Of a DNA stretch of 39,972 nucleotides, positions 16,576 to 23,060 are shown piece by piece. The notes under the pieces were generated by a model, which was not told where the DNA came from, ran no database searches, and saw nothing but the letters and a program-made list of their open reading frames with translations. Source of the DNA: a virus. Positions within the stretch are counted from its first letter, which is position 1; each line of letters opens with the position of its first letter. The position numbers were made by a program, and so were the translations under genes. The stretch is from positions 1 through 39,972 of the IMG/VR virus record IMGVR_UViG_3300045125_000014, one strand, 5' to 3'.

Positions 16576-16752
16576 TAAAACCGTCTTTCTTTGTAATCCG
16601 TGTAAATCATTGTGATTATGTCGCCTAAAACAAAACACGCTATTAAAAAAAGAATTGTTACTAAAATTATGGCTGATTGTGTAGGATAAAAAAACAAACT
16701 ACCGATCTAAACCGCCTAAAAAAGTTAGGCCAACCATAAAGTTTTTAATCAT
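16575..16752 (-). CDS. Small single-span membrane protein
   Basis: The start ATG 16752 overlaps the stop of the previous gene and has AAGGG upstream: MIKNFMVGLTFLGGLDR. Removing one T near 16,703 joins this to L-F-F-Y-P-T-Q-S-A, a membrane span I-I-L-V-T-I-L-F-L-I-A-C-F-V-L, and a charged tail Y-T-D-Y-K-E-R-R-F; about 58 aa. Without the repair, the span would start from a TTG. It may be an inner-membrane accessory factor such as a superinfection or lysis modulator; this is inference. Confidence 0.5.
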
Positions 16753-16999
16753 TTAATTTCCCTTGTATTACCTCCAAGGCATCGGCAATGCGCTTTAGGC
16801 TAATGCTTTGACATGTTTCATAATCGTGCCATGGCCCATCACACATTTCACACCGGGAGTCATACTGCGTGTTTACAGTGCGGGTCGTACCTGTCACCAT
16901 AACGGTTGGAAAAGGTGAAGCACCTGCACGCAAATGGCGCCTGCGTTCCTTCATTCTTTTGCTTGGTCTTTTGTAATGTACAAACATTTCTTCATTCAT
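16745..16999 (-). CDS. 84-aa basic protein with zinc-knuckle motif
   Basis: The start ATG follows AAGGAG: MNEEMFVHYKRPSKRMKERR. A basic N-terminal segment (K-R-M-K-E-R-R-R-H-L-R) precedes C-E-M-C-D-G-P-W-H-D-Y-E-T-C, a likely CCHC-type zinc knuckle (residues about 49 to 63), and a helical end A-L-E-V-I-Q-G-K-L-N-D. Such a layout suits a nucleic-acid-binding accessory protein. Coupled by ATGA to the gene before it. No named family. Confidence 0.65.
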   Translation of the reverse strand: MNEEMFVHYKRPSKRMKERRRHLRAGASPFPTVMVTGTTRTVNTQYDSRCEMCDGPWHDYETCQSISLKRIADALEVIQGKLND

Positions 17000-17133
17000 T
17001 TCAACTCCTTCTCAATAGCCTGAACCATAGCCCAATATTTCTGAACACCCGCATCATTTGAATCAATCGGGTACTGCATAGTGTGATGGCAAACTTCTCT
17101 ATCTTCTACATAAGTGATTGGAACTTCTTTCAC
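16996..17133 (-). CDS. 45-aa protein started by GTG
   Basis: The GTG start at 17133 overlaps the previous stop (GTGA) and sits behind AAGGAG: it reads V-K-E-V-P-I-T-Y-V-E-D-R and ends V-Q-A-I-E-K-E-L-K. The last eight residues (Q-A-I-E-K-E-L-K) and the underlying 24 bases are identical to the end of the upstream gene. One C and two H residues occur mid-protein. No domain is recognised. Confidence 0.6.
   Translation of the reverse strand: MKEVPITYVEDREVCHHTMQYPIDSNDAGVQKYWAMVQAIEKELK
17001..17024 (-). repeat. 24-base direct repeat, copy 1 (gene end plus ribosome site)
   Basis: The minus-strand sequence encodes Q-A-I-E-K-E-L at a gene end and at the same time supplies GAGAAGGAG, the ribosome site of the next gene. 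An identical copy lies at 17135..17158. Confidence 0.85.
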
Positions 17134-17381
17134 TTCAACTCCTTCTCAATAGCCTGAATAGTTGGGCAGGGATAATTTGAATGACAATCGCAACGACAAT
17201 TTGTCTCGCAACCCCATTCACCACATCCCCAGCAAAGAAGAACACTGTCATCACATTGGCCTAAAGAATTAGGTCTGTGCATTTCCACTACTGCACGAAG
17301 GGCGTTAGTTCTAATAACTAACTCACCCATCTGTGTATGTCGTGCTGTATCTATTCGCCTTAATAATTCTTTATGTGTCAT
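17130..17381 (-). CDS. 83-aa cysteine-rich zinc-binding protein
   Basis: The chosen start ATG 17381 has AGGAGG upstream: MTHKELLRRIDTARHTQMGE. The second half holds C-W-G-C-G-E-W-G-C-E-T-N-C-R-C-D-C-H, followed by Y-P-C-P-T-I-Q-A-I-E-K-E-L-K. Proteins with this Y-P-C-P-T-I-x-A-I ending after a zinc finger are common in actinophages; their function is unknown. The pattern suggests one or two zinc sites. A longer N-terminus is possible but lacks a ribosome site. Confidence 0.7.
   Translation of the reverse strand: MTHKELLRRIDTARHTQMGELVIRTNALRAVVEMHRPNSLGQCDDSVLLCWGCGEWGCETNCRCDCHSNYPCPTIQAIEKELK
17135..17158 (-). repeat. 24-base direct repeat, copy 2
   Basis: Identical to 17001..17024. It ends the 83-aa gene and carries the AAGGAG site for the 45-aa gene that starts with GTG at 17133. 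The arrangement suggests duplication of a gene end together with its ribosome site. Confidence 0.85.
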
Positions 17382-17400
17382 TTTGCCTCCTAGGTTTGTT

Positions 17401-17424
17401 GCACCGTTTTGGCTCACACGGTGC
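17401..17424. promoter_or_regulatory. Perfect intergenic hairpin
   Basis: GCACCGT and ACGGTGC form a perfect 7-bp stem with a 10-base loop, in the 83-base gap between two small genes and just upstream of an AGGAGG ribosome site. No U-run follows on either strand, so an operator or mRNA processing or stability element is more likely than a terminator. Confidence 0.5.
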
Positions 17425-17464
17425 CAGTGATGGAAAACTTCCTAGTTTGGACCCTCGTACCCCA

Positions 17465-17654
17465 CTATTCTGAAGCCGCCGGTGACGGAATGTCTTTCAA
17501 GAAATCTAACAACTGGTCTACACGCACTACATCAAAGCCGTCAATGTGATGGTGATAATCACCGGCAAATGCTTGTATTTCGCCAATGATTTTTTGTCGC
17601 GCCTGTAACTCCTAGCGAGCGCAACATAAGTTGTAAGTCTTCTAAATCAGCCAT
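17465..17654 (-). CDS. 63-aa acidic protein, frame repaired
   Basis: The start ATG 17654 overlaps the stop of the HTH gene: MADLEDLQLMLRSLGVTGA. One indel at the A-run near 17,593 is needed to continue I-I-G-E-I-Q-A-F-A-G-D-Y-H-H-H-I-D-G-F-D-V-V and end I-P-S-P-A-A-S-E. It has a three-His run. No family is recognised. Confidence 0.55.
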
Positions 17655-17833
17655 TGCGTGCGTCACGCTTTGCCTTGTAAGCCTCTACATCTTCTCTCTT
17701 GTAGTAAACATTACGACCGACCTTTTGCACCCATACCAAAGTCTTGCGGTGCTGAATCTGACTGCAGGTTATTCATTTTGATGCCTAGCATCTCTGCGGC
17801 TTCTGCGGCGCTTACGAGGTTATCTTCTACCAT
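17647..17833 (-). CDS. Excisionase/MerR-like helix-turn-helix DNA-binding protein
   Basis: The start ATG 17833 follows GGAGGG: MVEDNLVSAAEAAEMLGIKM. A-A-E-A-A-E-M-L-G-I is the first part of a winged HTH of the excisionase or AlpA type. After one repair near 17,765, the wing reads V-W-V-Q-K-V-G-R-N-V-Y-Y-K-R-E-D-V-E-A-Y-K. About 62 aa, the usual size of such proteins. In a genome without a visible integrase it is more likely a small transcription factor or DNA-architecture protein than a true excisionase. The start overlaps the end of SSB. Confidence 0.65.
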
Positions 17834-18199
17834 GGCTCTAGCCCTCCATCATTTGATTGTGATTTGTTTCTTGCAATCTTAGGAACCACACCGATTTCTG
17901 ATGCAGTAATTTCCATTTGTGCTTTTTGCTACACCGTTTTTGTCCGTGTAATTATTTAGTTTCATTGTGCCGATAACAATTACTTCATCGCCTTTTTTGA
18001 TTGTTTGGGCTATTGCTTCTGCGCCTTGATCCAAATCGCACAACGCGATACCAATTCGTTTCGCCATCTACCCATTCGCCATTTTTCTTGGAGCGCGGTG
18101 TATGTGCTAATGAGAAAACTCACTAACTGCAGAGTTATCTGCGCCTACTGTTTTTAATTCGGGGTCGTTACCCAATCGCCCTCTGACTCTGACTTCCAT
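17827..18199 (-). CDS. ssb: Single-stranded DNA-binding protein (SSB)
   Basis: The ATG at 18199 overlaps the HNH gene stop (TGATG): MEVRVRGRLGNDPELKTVGA. After three repairs (about 18,107, 18,030 and 17,925) the OB-fold continues V-S-E-F-S-L-A, N-G-E-W-V-D-G-E-T-N-W-Y-R-V-V-R-F-G, A-E-A-I-A-Q-T-I-K-K-G-D-E-V-I-V-I-G, and M-E-I-T-A-S-E-I-G-V; about 124 aa. These are the classic SSB strands, including the T-x-W-Y/F-x-V element. The C-terminus is G-G-L-E-P-W, not the usual acidic D-x-P-F tip. It protects single-stranded DNA in replication and recombination with the annealing protein and RusA. Confidence 0.8.
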
Positions 18200-18544
18200 C
18201 AGTCACCTTCCATGAGAACACTGATGTTGAGCCATCGTCTTGTAATAAAACGATATGAACCATCAGGGCGAGACAAATGGAGCATTCGTGTGGCTCCTTG
18301 CCAACTTGAACCACAACCAACCTTTATCTGTGCCGCTCTTTGATGGATTGAGGTGGATACTACCAGTGCGTAAGTTATGACAGCCTGTGATGTATGCGAA
18401 TAATGTTTGATGGCGTGTCTTTGCCGCCCCTGCTTCGCTAACTTGCGATGATGTAGCGCCATTGACGGCAGAGCGGGCTGACCACAAACTTCACAGTAGT
18501 CGCCCGCTCTTTTCTTCAACTATTTTTACAACTTTTTTGTCCAA
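18199..18544 (-). CDS. HNH endonuclease
   Basis: A TTG start at 18544 has GAGGAA upstream: it reads D-K-K-V-V-K-I-V-E-E-K-S-G. With several frame repairs the domain shows Y-C-E-V-C-G-Q-P-A, M-A-L-H-H-R-K, G-C-H-N, S-I-H-L-N-P and G-W-L-V, a standard phage HNH layout with two Cys as zinc ligands and a catalytic His. About 115 aa. HNH proteins next to terminase or replication genes cut DNA during packaging or act as homing enzymes. The indels make its exact middle and end uncertain. Confidence 0.65.
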
Positions 18545-18613
18545 TTATTCCTCGTCATCATCGTCACAACACCATTCTTCAGGGTCAATGTTAGCGGGAT
18601 ATGGGCGTCCCAC
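18545..18613 (-). CDS. Possible 22-aa acidic peptide
   Basis: A GTG at 18613 starts G-R-P-Y-P-A-N-I-D-P-E-E-W-C-C-D-D-D-D-E-E, stopping one base before the HNH start. The composition is extreme. It may be a real micro-protein or the end of a longer gene broken by indels; no domain is recognisable. Confidence 0.35.
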   Translation of the reverse strand: MGRPYPANIDPEEWCCDDDDEE

Positions 18614-18628
18614 ATGAATTAGGAAAGA

Positions 18629-19099
18629 TTATGGTACATTGTAGTACCAACCACCTCTACCGTTTTGTGTCCTGCTTTCTTGTAGCCAAAGGTCCCAGTG
18701 CACCGCATGGCGTTTCGTATCTAGGCTCTGATGTAATTTCAGATCCCAGCTGCGATTTGCACTTTGAGGTCTTTCAGGTCACACAGGATCTTTGATTTGT
18801 CGCGCAGTGTTGATGCTTCATGTGACGCTGAGGAATTCCGTAATCATGAGTAGGAGATTTGGCCTTGTAATTCCAAGCAGATTCTTTACCCCATAGTTGA
18901 GCCAAACAGCCAAACTGTGATTGAGAATTGCTTCTGCACTTATTGTACTCAGGTCAACGAGCAAACTCTTTAGGCTCCATGGTTTTGCATAGCACTCAAG
19001 TTTGCCAGTTTTTGTTTGTCCGTCATATACGGGCGCATGAGCATCTGCATGAGGAATGACAAGACTCAACCCCGATCAAAGGGCTACTAAAAGTGACAT
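18629..19099 (-). CDS. Secreted lytic transglycosylase-like protein
   Basis: The ATG at 19099 opens M-S-L-L-V-A-L, then L-S-L-V-I-P-H-A-D-A-H-A-P, which looks like a signal peptide with an A-H-A cleavage site; an in-frame TGA between them needs repair. The domain follows: Q-F-G-C-L-A-Q-L-W-G-K-E-S-A-W-N-Y-K-A-K-S (catalytic Glu in K-E-S), Y-G-I-P-Q-R-H-M, K-V-Q-I-A-A-G, R-Y-E-T-P-C and G-G-W-Y-Y-N-V-P at the stop. This is the C-type lysozyme/transglycosylase pattern of actinobacterial and phage proteins; about 157 aa. It would cut the glycan of the host wall. It is far from the CHAP endolysin at 28 kb. Several indels lower precision. Confidence 0.6.
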
Positions 19100-19123
19100 G
19101 TGTCTAGGGGCTGTAACTAGCGC

Positions 19124-19256
19124 CTAGGCCTTTCGCTCCAATTTAGCGCAGACTCCGCAAAGCGGCATCAACTACTTTCCAAGCGCCGCAATTACATCTA
19201 GTTACTTTGTTAGTCCATGCTCTTACCCCTTTCAGGTTATTTTTTGGACACGCATT
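19124..19256 (-). CDS. Small zinc-ribbon protein of about 43 aa
   Basis: The start ATG 19256 overlaps the previous stop (TAATG). Two repairs give V-R-A-W-T-N-K-V-T-R-C-N-C-G-A-W-K-V-V-D-A and C-G-V-C-A-K-L-E-R-K-A. C-N-C and C-G-V-C form a four-Cys zinc site of about 15 residues. It is one of several similar tiny proteins in this block. Confidence 0.55.
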
Positions 19257-19519
19257 AGTGTATAGCCAAACCTGCAGGATTTAAGAAGATTTTGGTGTGG
19301 TATTTTCCGCTTGGTTCAACCAGGCTCACAACACGCTCATGCACGCATGTGCCATGGTCAATGAATCGGTTATACGACGTTCACTGCATCAAGCGCGTTA
19401 TCGTAATTGTTTGCCCACTCTTTTGCGCCATCGGTGATGACTACAACTGTATAGATTGCCTTCTTCCATTTTGTGCCTCCATGTTTTTTCTGTTGTTTAC
19501 TGTCAACGTTTATTTCCAT
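19255..19519 (-). CDS. 87-aa hypothetical protein
   Basis: The ATG at 19519 has GAGAGGA upstream: MEINVDSKQQKKHGGTKWKK. One repair near 19,380 gives a continuous A-I-Y-T-V-V-V-I-T-D-G-A-K-E-W-A-N-N-Y and F-I-D-H-G-T-C-V-H-E-R-V-V, ending F-L-N-P-A-G-L-A-I-H. A mixed alpha/beta pattern, with no recognised family. It sits between a membrane protein and a zinc-ribbon gene. Confidence 0.5.
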
Positions 19520-19531
19520 TATTTTTTCCTC

Positions 19532-19700
19532 TCACGGGTACAGGAAATCTACGCAGAACTGTGACATCTCGCCTATTGGCACTTTGCACTCATCGGGAGT
19601 TGTAATGTGTAAATAGCCAGGATACAAACAACAGAATTAAAAGCGCTATAACAAAACGCCCTCTGCGTGTCAGCCTCCATGTTCTAGTTGCCTTTGCCAT
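19532..19700 (-). CDS. Small membrane-anchored protein
   Basis: The ATG at 19700 has GGAAGGCGG upstream: MAKATRTWRLTRRGR, a strongly basic N-terminus, then the span F-V-I-A-L-L-I-L-L-F-V-S-W-L-F. One repair near 19,602 continues T-P-D-E-C-K-V-P-I-G-E-M-S-Q-F-C-V-D-F-L-Y-P. The positive-inside rule places the two Cys outside the cell. About 56 aa. It could act in lysis control or exclusion of other phages, but this is inference. Confidence 0.55.
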
Positions 19701-19726
19701 TTGCCGCCTTCCTTCTGTAGTAGTCG

Positions 19727-19865
19727 TTAGCTCCAACACCAATCGCACTCTGCAATCATCGTGTCCAATCGGTCAGTAGCCATGTGAATCATAAGCCTGT
19801 TTGCTGTTCCGCCAAAGGAGCCCACCATATACAGCGCGGCCGGTCATCAAATATCTCAGCACATT
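19727..19865 (-). CDS. Small protein of about 45 aa
   Basis: The start ATG 19865 overlaps the previous stop (TAATG). With repairs the frame runs E-I-F-D-D-R-P-R-C, then G-S-F-G-G-T-A-N-R-L-M-I-H-M-A-T-D-R-L-D-T-M-I and ends A-E-C-D-W-C-W-S. The part after about 19,830 is open without repair. No family recognised. Confidence 0.45.
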
Positions 19866-20038
19866 AGCGCACCTTGTAGATTGCCAGTGTTACAGGATTG
19901 AACCCCGCAATCTTTAGCGCATCTTCTACAGCAAATTGAGCTTGCTCGCGTTGCATCGCCATTGACCATAGACTTTGCTTTGCCTTCAGGGATTACAAAC
20001 TTGTCGTAATCAATCTCCATCTCAATCTTGAACTTCAT
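19864..20038 (-). CDS. Small protein of about 58 aa
   Basis: The ATG at 20038 has GGAGG upstream and overlaps the previous stop (ATGA): MKFKIEMEIDYDKFVIPEGK. A repair near 19,960 gives Q-R-E-Q-A-Q-F-A-V-E-D-A-L-K-I-A-G-F-N-P-V-T, a beta strand then helix pattern seen in many short actinophage proteins. No function known. Confidence 0.55.
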
Positions 20039-20157
20039 CGCTTTACCTCCACTGGGATTGTGCAATCACAAGGAACTACATCGCACGCATCATCATCCGC
20101 ATAAGAGATGTAGCCTTTTCCGTAACACATCATGCACTTTAGTATTGGTGTTGTCAT
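20035..20157 (-). CDS. 40-aa zinc-ribbon protein
   Basis: An intact frame encodes MTTPILKCMMCYGKGYISY through D-A-C-D-V-V-P-C-D-C-T-I-P-V-E-V-K-R. C-M-M-C-Y-G-K-G is a DnaJ-like zinc-finger half and C-x-C closes it. The ATG overlaps the previous stop region (TAAATG). Probably a small metal-binding accessory protein. Confidence 0.6.
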   Translation of the reverse strand: MTTPILKCMMCYGKGYISYADDDACDVVPCDCTIPVEVKR

Positions 20158-20259
20158 TTATTTTGCCTCCATTGTTGGTTTGTCGTTCCCTGTACAAATC
20201 TCGCCATGTTTGACAAGAGTTATTCCTATTTTGCCGCCGCATACTCCGCACTTTGCCAT
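20158..20259 (-). CDS. 33-aa zinc-knuckle micro-protein
   Basis: Start ATG 20259 overlaps the previous stop (TAATG): MAKCGVCGGKIGITLVKHGE, then I-C-T-G and the end K-P-T-M-E-A-K. C-G-V-C-G plus H and C can bind one zinc. Its last codons contain the GGAGG site for the next gene. Function unknown. Confidence 0.6.
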   Translation of the reverse strand: MAKCGVCGGKIGITLVKHGEICTGNDKPTMEAK

Positions 20260-20618
20260 TAGTTAGACTCCACAATGCGGAATCCTGCAAGAACTTTGTT
20301 GCCTAAGAAATCGCGTTCTTCAAACAATTCATATGAGATGCCATTCTTCAAAGCCCACAACTCCAACTTCAACATAAAGTTTTCCTTGGACAAAGTATTT
20401 AGGCGGCTGTTTGTGTACCAGTTGTCGCTATGTGCGCGCTCATAACCTGCAATACGGATTTCAGTTTTGTCAGAATATCCCGCCTTCAAACCCAATCCAT
20501 CGTTTTCATAGCGTGCTGAATGTGAATAAAACTTAACATCCATTGCGTCAGCCATCTTCTTAACTGCTTGCCAGGTGAAAGTCTTGTAAGTCTTTGTTTC
20601 TACTGTTGCTACTGTCAT
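20259..20618 (-). CDS. 119-aa hypothetical protein
   Basis: The start ATG 20618 follows GGAGG: MTVATVETKTYKTFTWQAVK. An intact frame with K-K-M-A-D-A-M-D-V-K-F-Y, G-Y-E-R-A-H-S-D-N-W-Y and W-A-L-K-N-G-I-S-Y-E-L-F-E-E-R. It has a basic, mixed alpha/beta composition and no recognised domain. It follows another hypothetical protein of similar size, and both lie downstream of the RusA-side palindrome cluster. Confidence 0.65.
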   Translation of the reverse strand: MTVATVETKTYKTFTWQAVKKMADAMDVKFYSHSARYENDGLGLKAGYSDKTEIRIAGYERAHSDNWYTNSRLNTLSKENFMLKLELWALKNGISYELFEERDFLGNKVLAGFRIVESN

Positions 20619-20686
20619 TTGTTGCCTCCATGTTAGGGGGTCTGTTTGACCCGTTAAGAGAAGTATTACGGATTTTTGGGAAAGTT

Positions 20687-21034
20687 TCAAGAACCTTTTA
20701 TAGAATTTTTTTCGGCGTGTCTTAGTTGTTTGCGGCTTGGCACATAAAGAGCGTTGCGGCCTGTTTCAACATATCCACCTTGCTCCAAAACAGAATCAAT
20801 ATAAGCAACGGCGCCTGCAATCTTGGTGAAACGCATCATCGTGTAACCCTTTTGATGATGATTAATCCAAAGAGAAACTTTGAAAGCACCTTTAGTTTTG
20901 GCTGTATATGAAAACTTGAAGCCTTTGTAATCGTAGGTGTATTTATTTGCCTTGGTTGCTCCTGCAACTACTGTCACTGTCTTGCCTTTCTTTTGGGGTT
21001 CTTTTGAACCGATAAGAGAAGAATACACTCTCAT
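20687..21034 (-). CDS. 115-aa basic hypothetical protein
   Basis: An intact frame, MRVYSSLIGSKEPQKKGKTV onward, with D-Y-K-G-F-K-F-S-Y-T-A-K-T-K-G-A-F-K-V-S-L-W-I and G-A-V-A-Y-I-D-S-V-L-E-Q-G-G-Y-V. It is rich in Lys and Tyr, pI clearly basic, which suits DNA binding. There is no ribosome site before the ATG; the start lies about 17 bases after the palindrome cluster, so a leaderless or very short-leader mRNA is possible. No family recognised. Confidence 0.6.
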   Translation of the reverse strand: MRVYSSLIGSKEPQKKGKTVTVVAGATKANKYTYDYKGFKFSYTAKTKGAFKVSLWINHHQKGYTMMRFTKIAGAVAYIDSVLEQGGYVETGRNALYVPSRKQLRHAEKNSIKGS

Positions 21035-21050
21035 ATAATAAATGCAACTA

Positions 21051-21118
21051 TTTGTGCAACTTTTTTACGCACAAATTTAGGATATAACCGGTTATGTCTT
21101 TTAGAACATTTGTTCTAA
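21051..21118. promoter_or_regulatory. Cluster of three palindromes
   Basis: Within 68 bases lie ATTTGTGC/GCACAAAT (21,050..21,076; 11-base loop), the perfect 12-base palindrome ATAACCGGTTAT (21,084..21,095), and TTAGAACA/TGTTCTAA (21,101..21,118; 2-base spacer), which overlaps the end of rusA. TTGCAC and TATATG on the minus strand at about 21,056 and 21,034 could be promoter elements. An operator, promoter or origin element is plausible. Confidence 0.5.
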
Positions 21119-21489
21119 TGCGTACGACCCTACGCGTATGTCAGCCCCTACACGCTCTCCATAGGCCTTCTGAGCCACGATTGATACCACTTGCCCGTCA
21201 TCTACATAGGCAATCGCTGTTAGGCCGTCTAGCACCGCTCTAATCAGTTTATCTAGGTCAGGTGCAACTGATGGCATTGCGCGTTTTACAGTGCGCGGTT
21301 TCGGCATGTAAAACTTTATTTGAATTTCTATTGGGTCGGTTAAAGGGCGTGCGCCATGTTGCCTTGCAATCAAAGCAATCGCGCTACGCCATGCCGCCAA
21401 TTCAGAGCCTTTATGGTGTATCGCCCGACCATTTATTACTTTAAGTGAACCTTGTGGAACTGGTAAACCATCAACAAAAAAGAAATCAT
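21101..21489 (-). CDS. rusA: RusA-type Holliday junction resolvase
   Basis: The ATG at 21489 directly follows the HNH stop (TAAATG); a homopolymer repair in the T-run gives F-F-F-V-D-G-L-P-V-P-Q-G-S-L-K-V. The core reads I-Q-I-K-F-Y-M-P-K-P, then P-D-L-D-K-L-I-R-A-V-L-D-G-L and Y-V-D-D-G-Q-V-V, the acid-rich catalytic motif of RusA, and ends with a helical A-L-E-Q-M-F. About 129 aa, normal length. It cleaves four-way junctions made by recombination or replication, removing branches before packaging. Confidence 0.85.
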
Positions 21490-22041
21490 TTATTTTTTGC
21501 CTTTGCGTAAATTACAAATAGCATGTGTTGGCCTGACATTTTCCAGTATCACTACCGCCATTGGCGATTGTGCAATTACATGGTCAATGTGTAAACCTAA
21601 TTCCCAACCTGAGGTTCCACATTTGCGAGTTGCTGACAAATTGATTGCCTCATTACACAAATGACAATTTGACCCATAAGTTTCTAAACATTTTTTCTGT
21701 ATATTTGCTGATGTTTTGTAATTTAATTTTTGCTCTGCGGCGGCGCGTTTTGTTACGATACAACTCAGCATATTTTTCCAGGATTGTTTTTGACGTGCTT
21801 TCTTGATGCTATTTTGTAACTTTCGCGATTTTCAGCCGCCCAAGCATTTTTTATTTTTTTACCTTTTGAGAATTATTATTCGCCATTTTTTTGTTGATGC
21901 TTTAGCTTTTTCAGCATTTTTTAATCTCCATGCTTTTTGATATTCCGCCCAATGTTTTTTACATTCATTACAGGGCGTTTCTTGATTTTTGCAGTGCGCC
22001 CACATTCCTGCGCTTGTGCCACAAATATCAATTTTTATCAC
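21490..22041 (-). CDS. HNH endonuclease with N-terminal Cys motif
   Basis: Start ATG 22041: MIKIDICGTSAGMWAHCKNQ, with H-C-x6-P-C-N-E-C-K-K-H-W, then a lysine-rich helix. After two or three repairs in the AT-rich middle (about 21,770..21,870) it continues S-Y-K-I-A-S-R-K-H-V-K and the HNH core C-H-L-C-N-E-A-I, L-H-I-D-H-V-I-A-Q-S, N-V-R-P-T-H-A-I-C-N-L-R-K-G. About 184 aa. The H-I-D-H is the catalytic HNH; the Cys pairs bind zinc. Its AT content is higher than its neighbours, so it may be a mobile (homing-type) gene. Confidence 0.7.
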
Positions 22042-22229
22042 ACAATAATTGTAACTAAATCTTGAACAATCACAAACCTATCTCTGCCGTTCTCATCTTT
22101 AACATGCAGGTCATAAGTTCCTGTGTGGTCAGGTCCGTCAATGCTTTGAATCTCCAAAACTTTATTGTTCTGAAGTATTTTGTCGCCGCATTGCATGTTA
22201 CTTGCTTTGGTGATGTGTAGCGTTGCCAT
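22038..22229 (-). CDS. 63-aa hypothetical protein
   Basis: The start ATG 22229 follows AGGAG: MATLHITKASNMQCGDKILQ, intact. Beta-rich with G-D-K-I, V-L-E-I-Q-S-I-D-G-P-D-H-T-G-T-Y-D-L-H-V and V-I-V-Q-D-L-V-T. This SH3-like or small-barrel pattern is common in short actinophage proteins. No function known. Overlaps the next start by 4 bases. Confidence 0.6.
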   Translation of the reverse strand: MATLHITKASNMQCGDKILQNNKVLEIQSIDGPDHTGTYDLHVKDENGRDRFVIVQDLVTIIV

Positions 22230-22243
22230 GTAACTCCTATCAC

Positions 22244-22273
22244 TGTAACCGTTACGCAGAAGTGTAACAGTTA
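22244..22273. repeat. Short direct repeats in intergenic gap
   Basis: TGTAAC[C/A]GTTA occurs at 22,244..22,254 and 22,263..22,273, 19 bases apart. The first copy is also an imperfect palindrome (GTAACCGTTAC). The gap follows the replication initiator gene. Could be operator half-sites or iterons. Confidence 0.4.
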
Positions 22274-22280
22274 TTCGTAA

Positions 22281-23052
22281 TTAAAGAGAGCGTAATAGTT
22301 TCTTCACCTCTGCAGGCATTGGCACTGCTTTTTTGTTTTTCTTCAACTTCTTTTGCCACCGTAATGTTTCCTCAATCTCGCGGCGGCGGCGTTCCTCTGC
22401 AATCTGTAATTCTTTTGCGCGCTTCTCATCACCAGTCAGAATCGCTCAGGCAATGGGTCATCATTCCAACGCCCTGCATTTAACCAGGTTGTTGGGTGAG
22501 CAGTAAAAGCATCTACACGGTTAGGGTCATCTGCATATCTTCTAGCCCCTGCAATAATTACATTTTCTTCCGTTGTCTTTGCCGCTTTTGCATAGGCTTT
22601 TTCTGCCGCTTGCTTTCCGACCTTCTTGGGTATGCCTTCCAAAATTCATCAAACAGGTTTATATCTAAGTTCTTCTTACATAGTACTTCTAAAGGGAGTG
22701 CGGTTTTCCGACTGCGGGTAACCAGAATTCGGTTTTTGGACTTCGGTGACTTCATAATTCGGCGTATCGTAAACAATGCTGACCGTTTCAAATTGCCCGT
22801 TGTCTTTGCGCAGTTTCTCGGTGCGCATGTATCCAACCTCCCGCAGTTCCTTTAGGGCCGTCAGGATTGCGTGACGACCCTCAGTGCTTGTGCGGGCTAA
22901 TGAATCTCGCAGATACGCGCCAATTATCAGGGCGGCTCAAGATGTCTAACAAGACACCGCGAGCGCGATAACTCAAACGCGTATCACGGATTACAGAATT
23001 TGAAATGATGCTGAAATTGCTTTCAGCCCCTGGGTGAGCGGATTATGCTCAT
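22281..23052 (-). CDS. Replication initiator/helicase-loader-like protein
   Basis: Start ATG 23052 follows AGGAGG. After repairs near 23,010, 22,910 and 22,690 the product is about 257 aa. It begins MSIIRSPR, with N-S-V-I-R-D-T-R-L-S-Y-R-A-R-G-V-L-L-D-I-L-S-R-P-D-N-W and G-R-H-A-I-L-T-A-L-K-E-L-R-E-V-G-Y, a winged-helix of DnaD/DnaT-like replication proteins. The C-terminal part, F-W-K-A-Y-P-R-R and H-P-T-T-W-L-N-A-G-R-W-N-D-D-P-L-P, is a domain common in phage replisome organisers. A Lys/Arg-rich tail, A-K-E-L-Q-I-A-E-E-R-R-R-R-E-I, follows. It should bind the origin and load the host helicase. Confidence 0.7.
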
Positions 23053-23060
23053 GATGCCTC

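Noticed and set aside
17647-17833. Excisionase as a sign of a temperate phage
   Set aside because: No integrase, attachment site or CI-like repressor was found; small HTH proteins of this type also serve as regulators in lytic phages.
19292-19564. Plus-strand open frame of 90 codons
   Set aside because: It covers two minus-strand small genes with ribosome sites and coupled ends; its own start has none.
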